This document shows positions 7,424 to 13,918 of a stretch of 18,415 nt of DNA, piece after piece. The DNA is taken from positions 1-18,415 of the forward strand of contig CAKONF010000024.1 in the NCBI GenBank assembly GCA_934097015.1, written 5' to 3'. The notes under the pieces were generated by a model. It saw only the letters and a list, made by a program, of their open reading frames with translations, did not search any database and had not been told where the DNA came from. Every line of letters begins with the position of its first letter. Position 1 is the first letter of the stretch. Origin of the DNA: an uncultured Bacilli bacterium (lineage in GTDB: Bacteria > Bacillota_I > Bacilli_A > RF39 > UBA660). The position numbers were made by a program, and so were the translations under genes.

Positions 7424-7677
7424 ATTATGATCCTTTTTTAAATATATTACCTACTATCGATTTACATGGTATTAATAGAGATATGGTTAAATATATTGTA
7501 GATGATTTTATAAAAGATAATATAAAGTTAAATAATAAGAAAATTATAGTTATACATGGAATAGGTGAAGGTATATTAAAAGATGAATTACATTTATTAT
7601 TGAAAAGAGATAAAAGGATAAAAAGTTTTTATTTAGATAGTTTTAATATTGGTGAAACTATAATTGAATTAAATTAA
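7420..7677 (+). CDS. Small stand-alone Smr-domain protein
   Basis: An 85-aa protein that is almost entirely one Smr (small MutS-related) domain. It shows the LDLHG-type motif as TIDLHG (about residues 12-17) and the HGxGxGxL motif as VIHGIGEGIL (about residues 43-52). Smr domains are nicking or RNA-cleaving nucleases found at the end of MutS2 and in stand-alone proteins involved in DNA repair or ribosome rescue. Here it lacks any MutS2 ATPase. It is coupled by a 4-bp overlap to the degenerate PfkB-like gene, so both are probably made together. Confidence 0.85.
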   Translation: MNYDPFLNILPTIDLHGINRDMVKYIVDDFIKDNIKLNNKKIIVIHGIGEGILKDELHLLLKRDKRIKSFYLDSFNIGETIIELN

Positions 7678-7692
7678 TTAGTATGATAGAAT
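7664..7692 (+). promoter_or_regulatory. Promoter of obg
   Basis: TTGAAT (7664-7669), 17-bp spacer, TAGAAT (7687-7692) with TG just before the -10 box. It overlaps the end of the Smr gene. Confidence 0.65.
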
Positions 7693-7717
7693 ATTTTTTT
7701 TGAAAGGACTGATAAAT

Positions 7718-8992
7718 ATGTTCGTAGATGAGATTACTTTAAAAGTTGAAGCTGGTAAAGGTGGAGATGGATGTACTTCTTTTAGACGTGAAAAGTTTGT
7801 TGAAATGGGTGGACCTAATGGTGGTAATGGAGGTCATGGAGCAAATATTGTTTTTATGACTGATCCTGGTTTAAAAACTTTGATAGATTTAAAAATGATG
7901 AAACATATAAAAGGTGAAAAAGGTGTTAATGGTAAAGGTAGCGATAGAAATGGTGCTAATAGTGATGATGTTGTTATTAAGGTTCCACTAGGTACTACTA
8001 TAACTGATATGGATACTGGTTTGATTATTGCTGATTTAACAAGTGAAAATGAAAGTGTTGTTGTTGCACGTGGAGGACGTGGAGGACGTGGAAATCATGC
8101 GTTTGCAACACATGAAGTTCCAGCTCCAAAAATGAGCGAATTAGGTGAACCTGGAGAGAAAAAAATAATAAAATGTGAACTTAAAATGATTGCAGATGTT
8201 GGTTTAGTTGGTATGCCAAGTGTTGGAAAAAGCACAATTCTTAGTATGATAAGTTCTTGTAAACCTAAAATTGGTGCATATCATTTTACTACGTTAAGTC
8301 CTAATTTGGGTGTTGTAAATTTAAATGATGGAAGAAATTTTGTTATGGCTGATTTACCTGGGCTAATTGAAGGCGCAAGTGCTGGCGTTGGACTTGGAGA
8401 TAAATTTTTAAGACATGCAATGCGTACAAAAGTAATAGCGCATGTAATAGATATGGGGTCTTTTGAGGGAAGAGATCCAATAGTTGACTATGAGAATATA
8501 TATAATGAACTTAAAAATTTTGATGAAAGACTTATAGAAAAACCTAGTATAATCATTGCAAATAAGATGGATTTACCAGAAGCTAAAGAAAATTTAGAAA
8601 GATTTAGAAAAAAATATCCAGATAAGGAAATATATGAAGTTTGTGCTATTATGAAAGAGGGTTTTGATACTTTAATTATTAGACTTGCGGATATAGTAGA
8701 AAATACAGAAACAGTTAAATTATATAAAGATGAAGAGTATGCATCTCACGTACTTTATAAATTTAATAATGAATTACCTTATACGATAACACGTGAAGGT
8801 GATTTATGGATATTAAAGGGTAAAGAAATAGAAAAATTATTTAGTATGACTAGATTTACAGAAGATGAAAGTGTTGCACGTTTTGCTAGAAAATTAAAAG
8901 GCATGGGTATTGAAGATGAATTAGAACGTTTAGGTGCAAAACGTGGAGATGAAGTTAAGATAGATGATTATATATTCGAATTTAAAAATTAG
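7718..8992 (+). CDS. obg: GTPase Obg (ribosome assembly, stress and sporulation control)
   Basis: A 424-aa complete Obg GTPase. The glycine-rich Obg fold occupies residues 1-157. The G domain carries P-loop GMPSVGKS (165-172), DLPG (212-215) and NKMD (282-285). The C-terminal OCT domain begins about residue 350 and is complete to IDDYIFEF. Obg binds the 50S subunit and participates in ribosome maturation; in Bacillus it is essential and needed to start sporulation. The start ATG 7718 is set by AAAGGA (7704-7709) and the family MFVDE N-terminus; the upstream in-frame TTG 7700 is not used. It has its own promoter and terminator. Confidence 0.97.
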   Translation: MFVDEITLKVEAGKGGDGCTSFRREKFVEMGGPNGGNGGHGANIVFMTDPGLKTLIDLKMMKHIKGEKGVNGKGSDRNGANSDDVVIKVPLGTTITDMDTGLIIADLTSENESVVVARGGRGGRGNHAFATHEVPAPKMSELGEPGEKKIIKCELKMIADVGLVGMPSVGKSTILSMISSCKPKIGAYHFTTLSPNLGVVNLNDGRNFVMADLPGLIEGASAGVGLGDKFLRHAMRTKVIAHVIDMGSFEGRDPIVDYENIYNELKNFDERLIEKPSIIIANKMDLPEAKENLERFRKKYPDKEIYEVCAIMKEGFDTLIIRLADIVENTETVKLYKDEEYASHVLYKFNNELPYTITREGDLWILKGKEIEKLFSMTRFTEDESVARFARKLKGMGIEDELERLGAKRGDEVKIDDYIFEFKN

Positions 8993-9014
8993 ATAGATGA
9001 TTCTATCTCTTTTT
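8991..9014 (+). terminator. Intrinsic terminator of obg
   Basis: AGATAG (8991-8996) pairs with CTATCT (9003-9008), followed by CTTTTT. It overlaps the stop codon. Confidence 0.7.
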
Positions 9015-9127
9015 AATCTTGGAAATAGATGATTCAAATTAATGTATGTTTTATATCTAAAACTAATTTAGGCGGTTATAACAAAAATTAATGTTATTGA
9101 TTGGCTTTTAGGTTATTATTAAATAAT

Positions 9128-9155
9128 AAAAAAAGAGTAGTTTTGAAGTCTACTC
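9128..9155 (-). terminator. Terminator of the cotZ C-terminal part
   Basis: On the minus strand GAGTAG (9155-9150) pairs with CTACTC (9140-9135) and runs into seven Ts, 6 bp after the stop codon. A preserved terminator supports a gene meant to be expressed. Confidence 0.8.
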
Positions 9156-9160
9156 CTTTA

Positions 9161-9460
9161 TTATACACAGTCTACATAAGTATCGCTTAGACACTTAACA
9201 GCACAGCAGCATGATAAGTCCATTGTAAAGAAACTGTTAGTTGCTATATATGGTATAGAATTACAGCAGCTTTCTTGTGGATTTCTAGCTAGAACTCTAA
9301 AAGTACAACAATTTCCATCTAATTTTTCTACTCTAAAAACATTAGAACAATCTTCACAACAAGCACTTACTTGTGTATTAGAACATACATTAGTACTATC
9401 CTTTTCAATAGGCATGCTCCAAGGAGTTCCATTACCACAGCAAGTGTAAAGCATTACTGG
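9161..9460 (-). CDS. cotZ: CotY/CotZ-family spore coat protein, C-terminal part (split gene)
   Basis: The last 98 residues of a CotY/CotZ-type coat protein; such proteins form disulphide-linked layers of the spore outer coat or crust. Family landmarks are VMLYTCCGNGTPW (the LYTxxGxP region), FRVEKLDGNCCTFRVL and TMDLSCCCAVKCL near the end. Cysteine is very frequent, as in the family. It has no ribosome binding site or promoter of its own. Upstream of the shared dinucleotide at 9459-9460 the frame soon meets a stop at 9485-9487 in unrelated element DNA. The apparent start ATG 9452-9454 is an internal Met of the full protein. Joined to 13735-13887 it gives a 149-aa protein, very close to the roughly 150 aa of Bacillus CotZ. 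CotY versus CotZ cannot be resolved. Confidence 0.9.
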   Translation of the reverse strand, partial: PVMLYTCCGNGTPWSMPIEKDSTNVCSNTQVSACCEDCSNVFRVEKLDGNCCTFRVLARNPQESCCNSIPYIATNSFFTMDLSCCCAVKCLSDTYVDCV

Positions 9461-9485
9461 GTATATGTAGAAGATACGACATAAT
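9434..9485. other. attL-type hybrid recombination site
   Basis: A 52-bp window centred on GG (9459-9460). The left half is coat-gene sequence (attB-derived); the right half is element sequence ending in TACGACATAAT (9475-9485). This is the inverted partner of ATTATGTCGTA at the other end. Confidence 0.75.
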
Positions 9486-9807
9486 CAAGTGTTATATGTC
9501 TAATTAGTACAATTTTAAGTAAAAAATATAAACTTATTTTAGATTAGAATTACTAGAAATAAAATGATAATTGTTATGTGTTTTATTATCATATGTTATA
9601 GTCTAATATTACTAAATAATTAGATGATTTCGAATTTTTTTGGAATTAAAGATTTACTTAATAAAAAAAGATGGAAATGGTTAAATAAAAAACAGAATAT
9701 TTTTTATTAATAAAGATATTAAATCAAAAAATTTATCTATCAAAAAAATAAAAGAAAAATTCAAGTATAAAAAATTATATAAATTATAAAAAAATAAGCG
9801 TATCCTA
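9486..9807. other. Left end of element, no convincing gene
   Basis: Very AT-rich. The only Met-started frame of note is a 28-codon ORF at 9624-9710 without a ribosome binding site. A second open stretch (about 9712-9788) has no start. They may be decayed remnants; I see no known motif. Confidence 0.5.
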
Positions 9808-9836
9808 TTGACTACATAAAATATATTTTATAAAAT
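9808..9836 (+). promoter_or_regulatory. Promoter of the XRE / RhuM-Fic operon
   Basis: TTGACT (9808-9813), 17-bp spacer, TAAAAT (9831-9836). Confidence 0.8.
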
Positions 9837-9853
9837 AATTATGAGGTATAAAT

Positions 9854-10093
9854 ATGCAAAAAATAAAAGAAGAAATAGAAGTATCAGAATTAGAGTATAA
9901 TTTAATTTGTGATTTTATTAAATTAAGAAATGAACTGGGATTAACTCAAAAACAAATGGCTGAAGAAGCAAAAGTTGTAAGAGAAATGATATCTGTAATA
10001 GAAAATAGAACTAAACATCCACAAATTAATACTTTAATAAAAATATTAAAACCATTCGGTTATACATTATCTATAACTAAAATAAAAAAATAA
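9854..10093 (+). CDS. XRE-family HTH regulator, antitoxin-like
   Basis: A 79-aa protein with a Cro/C1-type helix-turn-helix: IKLRNELGLTQKQMAEEAKV (about residues 22-41) followed by the recognition helix and ISVIENRTKHPQINTLIKIL. The single-domain size and the ending IKILKPFGYTLSI are typical of HigA-like antitoxins and small autoregulators. It has its own promoter and a GAGGT ribosome binding site. The RhuM-Fic gene starts 29 bp downstream, and no HigB/RelE toxin is present. Toxin-antitoxin pairing with the Fic protein is therefore plausible from order only; autoregulation of the operon is the other simple role. Confidence 0.85.
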   Translation: MQKIKEEIEVSELEYNLICDFIKLRNELGLTQKQMAEEAKVVREMISVIENRTKHPQINTLIKILKPFGYTLSITKIKK

Positions 10094-10122
10094 TACTAAT
10101 AAAAAGATAAGGAGAAAAAATT

Positions 10123-11067
10123 ATGAAAAATGAAATTATATTATTTGAAAATCAAGACATAAAATTAGAAGTAAATATGAAAGATGAAACAGTTTGGCTT
10201 ACTCAAGAACAAATGGGCATTTTATTTAGTAAGGCAAAGTCCACAATTAATGAACACATTAAAAATATTTATAAGGATGAAGAATTATTAGAAAGTGAAA
10301 CTATGAGAAAATTCGGAAATTCCGAATTTAGTGATAAACCAATTAATTTATATAATCTAGACATGATAATTAGTGTTGGCTACAGAGTTAAAAGTAAAAA
10401 TGGTATTATATTTAGAAAATGGGCTACAAGCGTTTTGAAAGATTATATGATTAAAGGTTATGCAGTTAATCAAAAAAGATTAGAATATCTTGAAAAAACA
10501 GTTAAATTAATAGATATTGCAGGAAGAATAGAGACAGAATTAAAAGGAACAGAAGCTCAAGGAATAATTAATGTAATAAATAATTATAGAAATGCATTGG
10601 ATTTGCTAGATGATTATGACCATAAAACATTAACAAAACCAAATGGAATTAAAGACGATAAAAAAATATCTTATGAAGATTGTATGAATGTTATTAGTAA
10701 ATTGAGATTTAATAATGATAGTGATTTATTTGCTTTAGAAAGAAATCAAGGTTTAAAAGCAATAATAGGAAACATATACCAATCATTTGATGGAAAAGAC
10801 TTATATCCTACAGTAGAAGAAAAAGCATCCAATTTTTTATATTTAATTACTAAAAATCATACTTTTATTGATGGTAATAAAAGAATTGCGGCAACATTAT
10901 TTATATATTTTTTAGAATTTTATAACATATTATATGTTGATAATAAACAAATTATTGATAATAATACATTAGTCGCAATCACTTTATTAATAGCAGAATC
11001 CAATCCAAAAGAAAAGGATATACTAATTGATTTAATAATGAATTTTTTAAAAAAAGATGTGATTTAA
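10123..11067 (+). CDS. RhuM-family protein with C-terminal Fic/Doc domain
   Basis: A 314-aa two-domain protein. Residues 1-115 are a RhuM-type DNA-binding-like domain: VWLTQEQMGILF, STINEHIKNIYKDEEL, and YNLDMIISVGYRVKS. Residues 185-310 are a Fic fold with the active-site motif HTFIDGNKRIA (246-256). The GNKR form is that of Doc, which phosphorylates translation factor EF-Tu, rather than the GNGR form of AMPylating Fic enzymes. Catalytic His246, Asp250, Asn252 and Arg254 are all present, so it may be active. AAGGAG precedes ATG 10123. The upstream XRE gene is its likely regulator. Its role in a coat-gene element is unknown; stabilising the element against loss in vegetative cells is one inference. 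Confidence 0.88.
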   Translation: MKNEIILFENQDIKLEVNMKDETVWLTQEQMGILFSKAKSTINEHIKNIYKDEELLESETMRKFGNSEFSDKPINLYNLDMIISVGYRVKSKNGIIFRKWATSVLKDYMIKGYAVNQKRLEYLEKTVKLIDIAGRIETELKGTEAQGIINVINNYRNALDLLDDYDHKTLTKPNGIKDDKKISYEDCMNVISKLRFNNDSDLFALERNQGLKAIIGNIYQSFDGKDLYPTVEEKASNFLYLITKNHTFIDGNKRIAATLFIYFLEFYNILYVDNKQIIDNNTLVAITLLIAESNPKEKDILIDLIMNFLKKDVI

Positions 11068-11227
11068 TGAAAGAGAAGTGCTTGATAATCCTGGGAAAGT
11101 ATCTCATAAAGTTGCAGAAAGTTTCGCACTTTCTGAATTTGAGAAGTATAGAACTGTTCAAAACATTACTTTTAAATCTGATTTTGATAAATTTATGATT
11201 GAAGTAAAAAATGAAGAAATTAATTAA
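11063..11227 (+). pseudogene. C-terminal remnant of a second RhuM-family gene
   Basis: An open frame of 54 codons without a start, beginning FNEREVLDNPGKVSHKVA and continuing with FEKYR and SDFDKF. This is the conserved tail of the short, Fic-less RhuM proteins. It begins right where the Fic gene ends and in another frame, with a stop directly before it. A deletion therefore seems to have joined a complete RhuM-Fic gene to the tail of a lost RhuM gene. Confidence 0.7.
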
Positions 11228-11332
11228 CTTTAATATTTAAATTATAAATTTTTCATTAAGTAATGTCAAAAAAGAGAAAAAAGTACGCTGTATCGTACAA
11301 AGTGTAATATTATATGAGGAGATTATACTAAT

Positions 11333-11483
11333 ATGATTATCAAATACAAAATACATTATGGACACTTGATTATATGTAGATAAACTAATTGAAAAATATG
11401 GAAAAAATATTTTTTTGCTACCATTTTATATAAAATTAATTAAGATATTAATTGAGAATAAATTGAGAACTAAATGTACTTGA
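11333..11483 (+). pseudogene. Small broken ORF in the element
   Basis: ATG 11333, preceded by GAGGAG (11316-11321), opens a frame of 16 codons. A different frame continues from 11370 for 37 codons (YVDKLIEKYGKNIF, then LPFYIKLIKILIEN) to TGA 11481. A single frameshift near 11370 would fuse them into a protein of about 49 aa. The second part looks like real coding sequence, but I do not recognise the family. Confidence 0.4.
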
Positions 11484-11507
11484 AATGGATTTTTACTATG
11501 TTATAAT
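11480..11507 (+). promoter_or_regulatory. Sigma-A-type promoter inside the element
   Basis: TTGAAA (11480-11485), 16-bp spacer, TATAAT (11502-11507). Transcription would meet the hairpin at 11540-11562 after about 45 nt. Confidence 0.7.
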
Positions 11508-11539
11508 ATGATAAAATTGAAATAAATATAAATAATAAG

Positions 11540-11562
11540 TCTTGGAAACAAGATTTTTTTTT
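11540..11562 (+). terminator. Short terminator/attenuator just after an internal promoter
   Basis: TCTTG (11540-11544), loop GAAA, CAAGA (11549-11553), then nine Ts. The short stem has a GNRA-type loop. It would limit expression of the small ORFs and possibly the recombinase. Confidence 0.65.
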
Positions 11563-11612
11563 ATGTAATAATTATTTGATTTCATATGATTAGTTAGGAG
11601 GAATATTTATTT

Positions 11613-11724
11613 GTGTATAAGATTAATATTATAGAAGAGGTAAGTATTGTTTAATCAAAAAGATATAAAAATAAAGGGAAATCATATAATATTAAATGAA
11701 AAGGAAGATTTTAAAAGTGAATAA
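11613..11724 (+). CDS. Tiny overlapping ORFs upstream of the recombinase
   Basis: A strong TTAGGAGG (11594-11601) precedes GTG 11613, which opens 13 codons ending at TAA 11652. In another frame TTG 11647, preceded by AGAAGAGG (11633-11640), opens 25 codons (FNQKDIKIKGNHI, then LNEKEDFKSE) ending at 11724. They may be two coupled peptides or one gene of about 40 codons broken by a frameshift. The family is unknown. Confidence 0.35.
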
Positions 11725-11851
11725 AAATAAAATAGATAGGAATTATGTGATTGAATATTTTTTTGATGAAAATGGTATTGATTACGAGGAATATATTGAA
11801 ATGAAGTGTACAGAGATTATTAAAAATTTTAAAAGAAAAAAACAAGATTAA
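11717..11851 (+). CDS. 44-aa protein, candidate recombination directionality factor
   Basis: GTG 11717 with AAAAGGAAG (11700-11708) 8 nt upstream opens 44 codons: KNKIDRNYVIEYFFDENG, then YEEYIEMKCTEIIKNF and a basic KRKKQD tail. It has an acidic core and a basic C-terminus, and overlaps the preceding ORF by 8 bp. It lies 268 bp upstream of the recombinase start. Directionality factors of large serine recombinases are small, unrelated to each other and often encoded next to the recombinase, so size and position qualify it. There is no sequence proof, and I do not recognise the family. Confidence 0.45.
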   Translation: MNKNKIDRNYVIEYFFDENGIDYEEYIEMKCTEIIKNFKRKKQD

Positions 11852-11872
11852 TATTTTAAAATATATGGAAAA

Positions 11873-11980
11873 ATGTGTAAAATTAATATAAAAACAAAAA
11901 ATATATGGTTTAATAGTGAATTTTATACATTCCCGTATTTTATGACTTTTTTACTTAAGAGATATTTAAGAGATAAATAA
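11873..11980 (+). CDS. 35-aa ORF of unknown function
   Basis: ATG 11873 opens 35 codons with a coding-like composition (KNIWFNSEFYTFPYFMTFLL, then KRYLRDK): an aromatic-rich centre and a basic end. Only a weak GGA lies upstream. A terminator follows 5 bp later, which makes it the last ORF of the short internal operon. It is an alternative candidate for a recombinase accessory factor, or a remnant. Confidence 0.35.
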   Translation: MCKINIKTKNIWFNSEFYTFPYFMTFLLKRYLRDK

Positions 11981-11984
11981 AAAG

Positions 11985-12008
11985 AAATAGAAAAAATTCT
12001 ATTTTTTT
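11985..12008 (+). terminator. Terminator separating the small ORFs from the recombinase
   Basis: AAATAGAA (11985-11992), 4-nt loop, TTCTATTT (11997-12004), then Ts. It implies the recombinase has its own promoter. Confidence 0.8.
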
Positions 12009-12046
12009 GTTTGAGTTAATTTCATTATAATGAGAATAAATTTCTA

Positions 12047-12075
12047 TAATTTAATATAAAAATAACTCATATTAT
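12047..12075 (+). promoter_or_regulatory. Possible sigma-E-like promoter of the recombinase
   Basis: TAATTTA (12047-12053), 14-bp spacer, CATATTAT (12068-12075): 5 of 7 and 6 of 8 matches to the sigma-E consensus, about 43 bp before the start codon. A TATAAT at 12026-12031 without a good -35 box is the alternative. The AT-rich background makes chance matches likely. Confidence 0.3.
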
Positions 12076-12118
12076 TTATTATAGAATTAGAAATAATTAA
12101 TAATATTGAGGTGATGAT

Positions 12119-13708
12119 TTGACAATGAGTTATGTTTATAAATGTGCTAGTTATTCGCGTCTTTCTAGAGAAGACGATAGAATTGATGAAAGTTCAAGTA
12201 TAATAACACAAAAGCAAATAATTAATTCTTTTGCTAGGTTTAATAATTTTAACATCGTAGAAGAATATACTGATGATGGTTATTCTGGAGGTAATTTTGA
12301 TAGACCAGGTTTTAAAAAAATGATAATGGATATTGAAGCGGGTAAAATAAATTGTGTAATTACAAAAGATTTATCAAGATTAGGGCGTGAAATATATAAA
12401 ACTGGAGAATATATAGAAGAGTATTTTTTAGAACGAGGAGTAAGATATATAGCAATTAATGATGGTTTTGATTCTAATATAGGTGACGCTATGTTAGGAA
12501 TAAGATTAGGTGTTAATGATTTATATTTAAGAGATGTGTCAAGAAAAGTTTATTCCGCTATGAAAATAAAACAAGAAAAGGGAGATTATATAGGTAGTTT
12601 TGCATGTTTTGGATATAAGAAAGATACATTTAATAAAAATCATATTGTTCCAGATGAAAAATCAAAAGAAATAGTAAAAGAAATATTTAATATGTATGAT
12701 AAAGGTTATACATTGTGTGAAATAGCAGATTATTTATCAAACAAAAAAATTCCTATACCTCTTATTTATAGAAATACTACAAGTAATGCTAAAAAAATAT
12801 CTGAAAACGATGGATATGGTTTTTGGAAACATCAAACTATAGTATACATACTGACTAACCCAATTTATATAGGAAACATGAGACAACATGTAAATAAAAA
12901 AATAAGTTATCGTTCAAAAAAATTAGTAAAAGTACCTAAATCTGAACAAATTATAGTTCCAAATACTCACGAGGCAATAATAGAAAAGGAACTATTTGAT
13001 AGAGTACAATTAAAACTAAATAGAACACAAATAAGGCGTAATAGAAATAATTCTTTTGAATATTTATTTAAGGGACTATTAAGATGTAAAGAATGTGGTA
13101 AGACAATTTCTATAAGAGTACAGAAAAACAAATATACTACTACGTTGTTTACAAGATGTAATAGTTATTCTCAAAGAAGACAATTTAGAAGTTGTACTCC
13201 ACATTATGTTAATTATTCTATATTAGAAAAAGATGTATTAAAAATATTAAAGAAAATAGGTAAAGAATTCTTAAATAAATATGATGAAGAAAAAATCGAA
13301 TTAAAATGTAAGGCTTTAATAAATGATAGCGAAAAAGAATATAGAGATAAATTAAATGAAGTTGAACTTGATATCAAAAAAAATGTTGAAGCTATTTCCA
13401 ATCTATATCAAGACAAATTAGATGGTGTAGTAGGTGTAGAGACATATAAAACATTATCAATTAAATACGAAAACAGAATTTGTGAATTAAATAAAGAAAA
13501 AGAAGAACTTTTAAGAAAACTAGATACATTAGATAAAAAAATAGATACAAAAAAATATGAAGAGTGTAAGAAAATAATAAAAGAATTTTTAAGTTTAAAA
13601 AAACCTAGTAATGAAACTATAAGAGAAATAATAGATAGAATAGAAATTTCTGAAGATAAGAAAGTACAAGTTTATTTTAGATTAAAACCACTAGAAATTA
13701 AGTGGTAA
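12119..13708 (+). CDS. Large serine recombinase (site-specific excisionase/integrase)
   Basis: A complete 529-aa large serine recombinase. The N-terminal resolvase domain starts YKCASYSRLSRED with the likely nucleophile Ser16, followed by EEYTDDGYSGGNFDRPGF and ITKDLSRLGR (Arg residues of the active site). The recombinase domain spans about residues 160-310. The zinc ribbon has C323-x2-C326 with C347 and C359, a long coiled coil lies at 400-485, and the end is IDRIEIS. All parts needed for attP x attB recombination are intact. The start is TTG 12119 (AGGTG at 12109-12113, spacing 5) or ATG 12125. The stop is 2 bp from the right att arm. SpoIVCA of skin and SprA of SP-beta belong to the same enzyme class. 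It probably excises the element and restores cotZ. Confidence 0.95.
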   Translation: MTMSYVYKCASYSRLSREDDRIDESSSIITQKQIINSFARFNNFNIVEEYTDDGYSGGNFDRPGFKKMIMDIEAGKINCVITKDLSRLGREIYKTGEYIEEYFLERGVRYIAINDGFDSNIGDAMLGIRLGVNDLYLRDVSRKVYSAMKIKQEKGDYIGSFACFGYKKDTFNKNHIVPDEKSKEIVKEIFNMYDKGYTLCEIADYLSNKKIPIPLIYRNTTSNAKKISENDGYGFWKHQTIVYILTNPIYIGNMRQHVNKKISYRSKKLVKVPKSEQIIVPNTHEAIIEKELFDRVQLKLNRTQIRRNRNNSFEYLFKGLLRCKECGKTISIRVQKNKYTTTLFTRCNSYSQRRQFRSCTPHYVNYSILEKDVLKILKKIGKEFLNKYDEEKIELKCKALINDSEKEYRDKLNEVELDIKKNVEAISNLYQDKLDGVVGVETYKTLSIKYENRICELNKEKEELLRKLDTLDKKIDTKKYEECKKIIKEFLSLKKPSNETIREIIDRIEISEDKKVQVYFRLKPLEIKW

Positions 13709-13887
13709 TAATTATGTCGTAAACGTATTATTAGCGGTCTCGTATTGCATACCAAGCAGCTAGGTCCTCCTCCAAGCATTGGTCTATCACAAGAATCTAA
13801 ACAACTTTCTGGGCATGCATTTTGTTGTAGAACAAGTATAACTTTCAATATTTCACCGATGCAGTTTGTAGTTTTCTCATTACACAT
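13672..13887 (-). CDS. cotZ: CotY/CotZ-family spore coat protein, N-terminal part (split gene)
   Basis: The first 51 residues (13887 to 13735) are the N-terminal part of a CotY/CotZ-type protein: NCIGEILKVILVLQQ, the Cys cluster ACPESCLDSC, RPMLGG and CNTRP. The family's NTRPF-LYT motif is cut exactly at the Pro codon; the second half (VMLYT) is at 9457-9443. In the present arrangement the frame reads 20 more codons into the element and the end of the recombinase gene, giving a 71-aa truncated product. The start ATG at 13887-13885 has the ribosome binding site AAAGGGTG 8 nt upstream (13903-13896). A sigma-K-type promoter precedes it. The gene has no frameshift or stop up to the junction, so it does not look dead. 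Confidence 0.9.
   Translation of the reverse strand: MCNEKTTNCIGEILKVILVLQQNACPESCLDSCDRPMLGGGPSCLVCNTRPLIIRLRHNYYHLISSGFNLK
13711..13762. other. attR-type hybrid recombination site
   Basis: A 52-bp window centred on GG (13736-13737). The left half is element sequence starting with ATTATGTCGTA (13711-13721); the right half is coat-gene sequence. Joined with 9461-9485 the element halves give a symmetric attP. Confidence 0.75.
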
Positions 13888-13918
13888 GTATAATTCACCC
13901 TTTCATTTATACTCAATA

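Larger units (their letters stand above)
9461..13737. mobile_element. 4,277-bp intervening element in cotZ, large serine recombinase type
   Basis: The element splits a coat gene in frame. Both junctions share GG (9459-9460, 13736-13737) and, more loosely, ATTAnnGG. Removing one 4,277-bp unit restores the reading frame and family motif NTRPVMLYT. Its contents in order are a 370-bp leader without clear genes, an XRE regulator, a RhuM-Fic protein, a RhuM remnant, several tiny or broken ORFs, and the recombinase whose stop lies 2 bp before the right att arm. No replication, conjugation or transposase gene is present. The layout resembles the sporulation-excised elements skin (sigK) and SP-beta (spsM), which also use serine recombinases. 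Excision during sporulation is inferred, not shown. Confidence 0.88.

Noticed and set aside
9161..9454. Reading the minus ORF as a complete 97-aa Cys-rich protein starting at 9454
   Set aside because: It has no ribosome binding site or promoter, and its first residues match the middle of CotY/CotZ; the missing N-terminal part is at 13735-13887.
13687..13706. Inverted repeat ACCACT/AGTGGT at the end of the recombinase gene as a terminator
   Set aside because: It lies in coding sequence and no T-tract follows.
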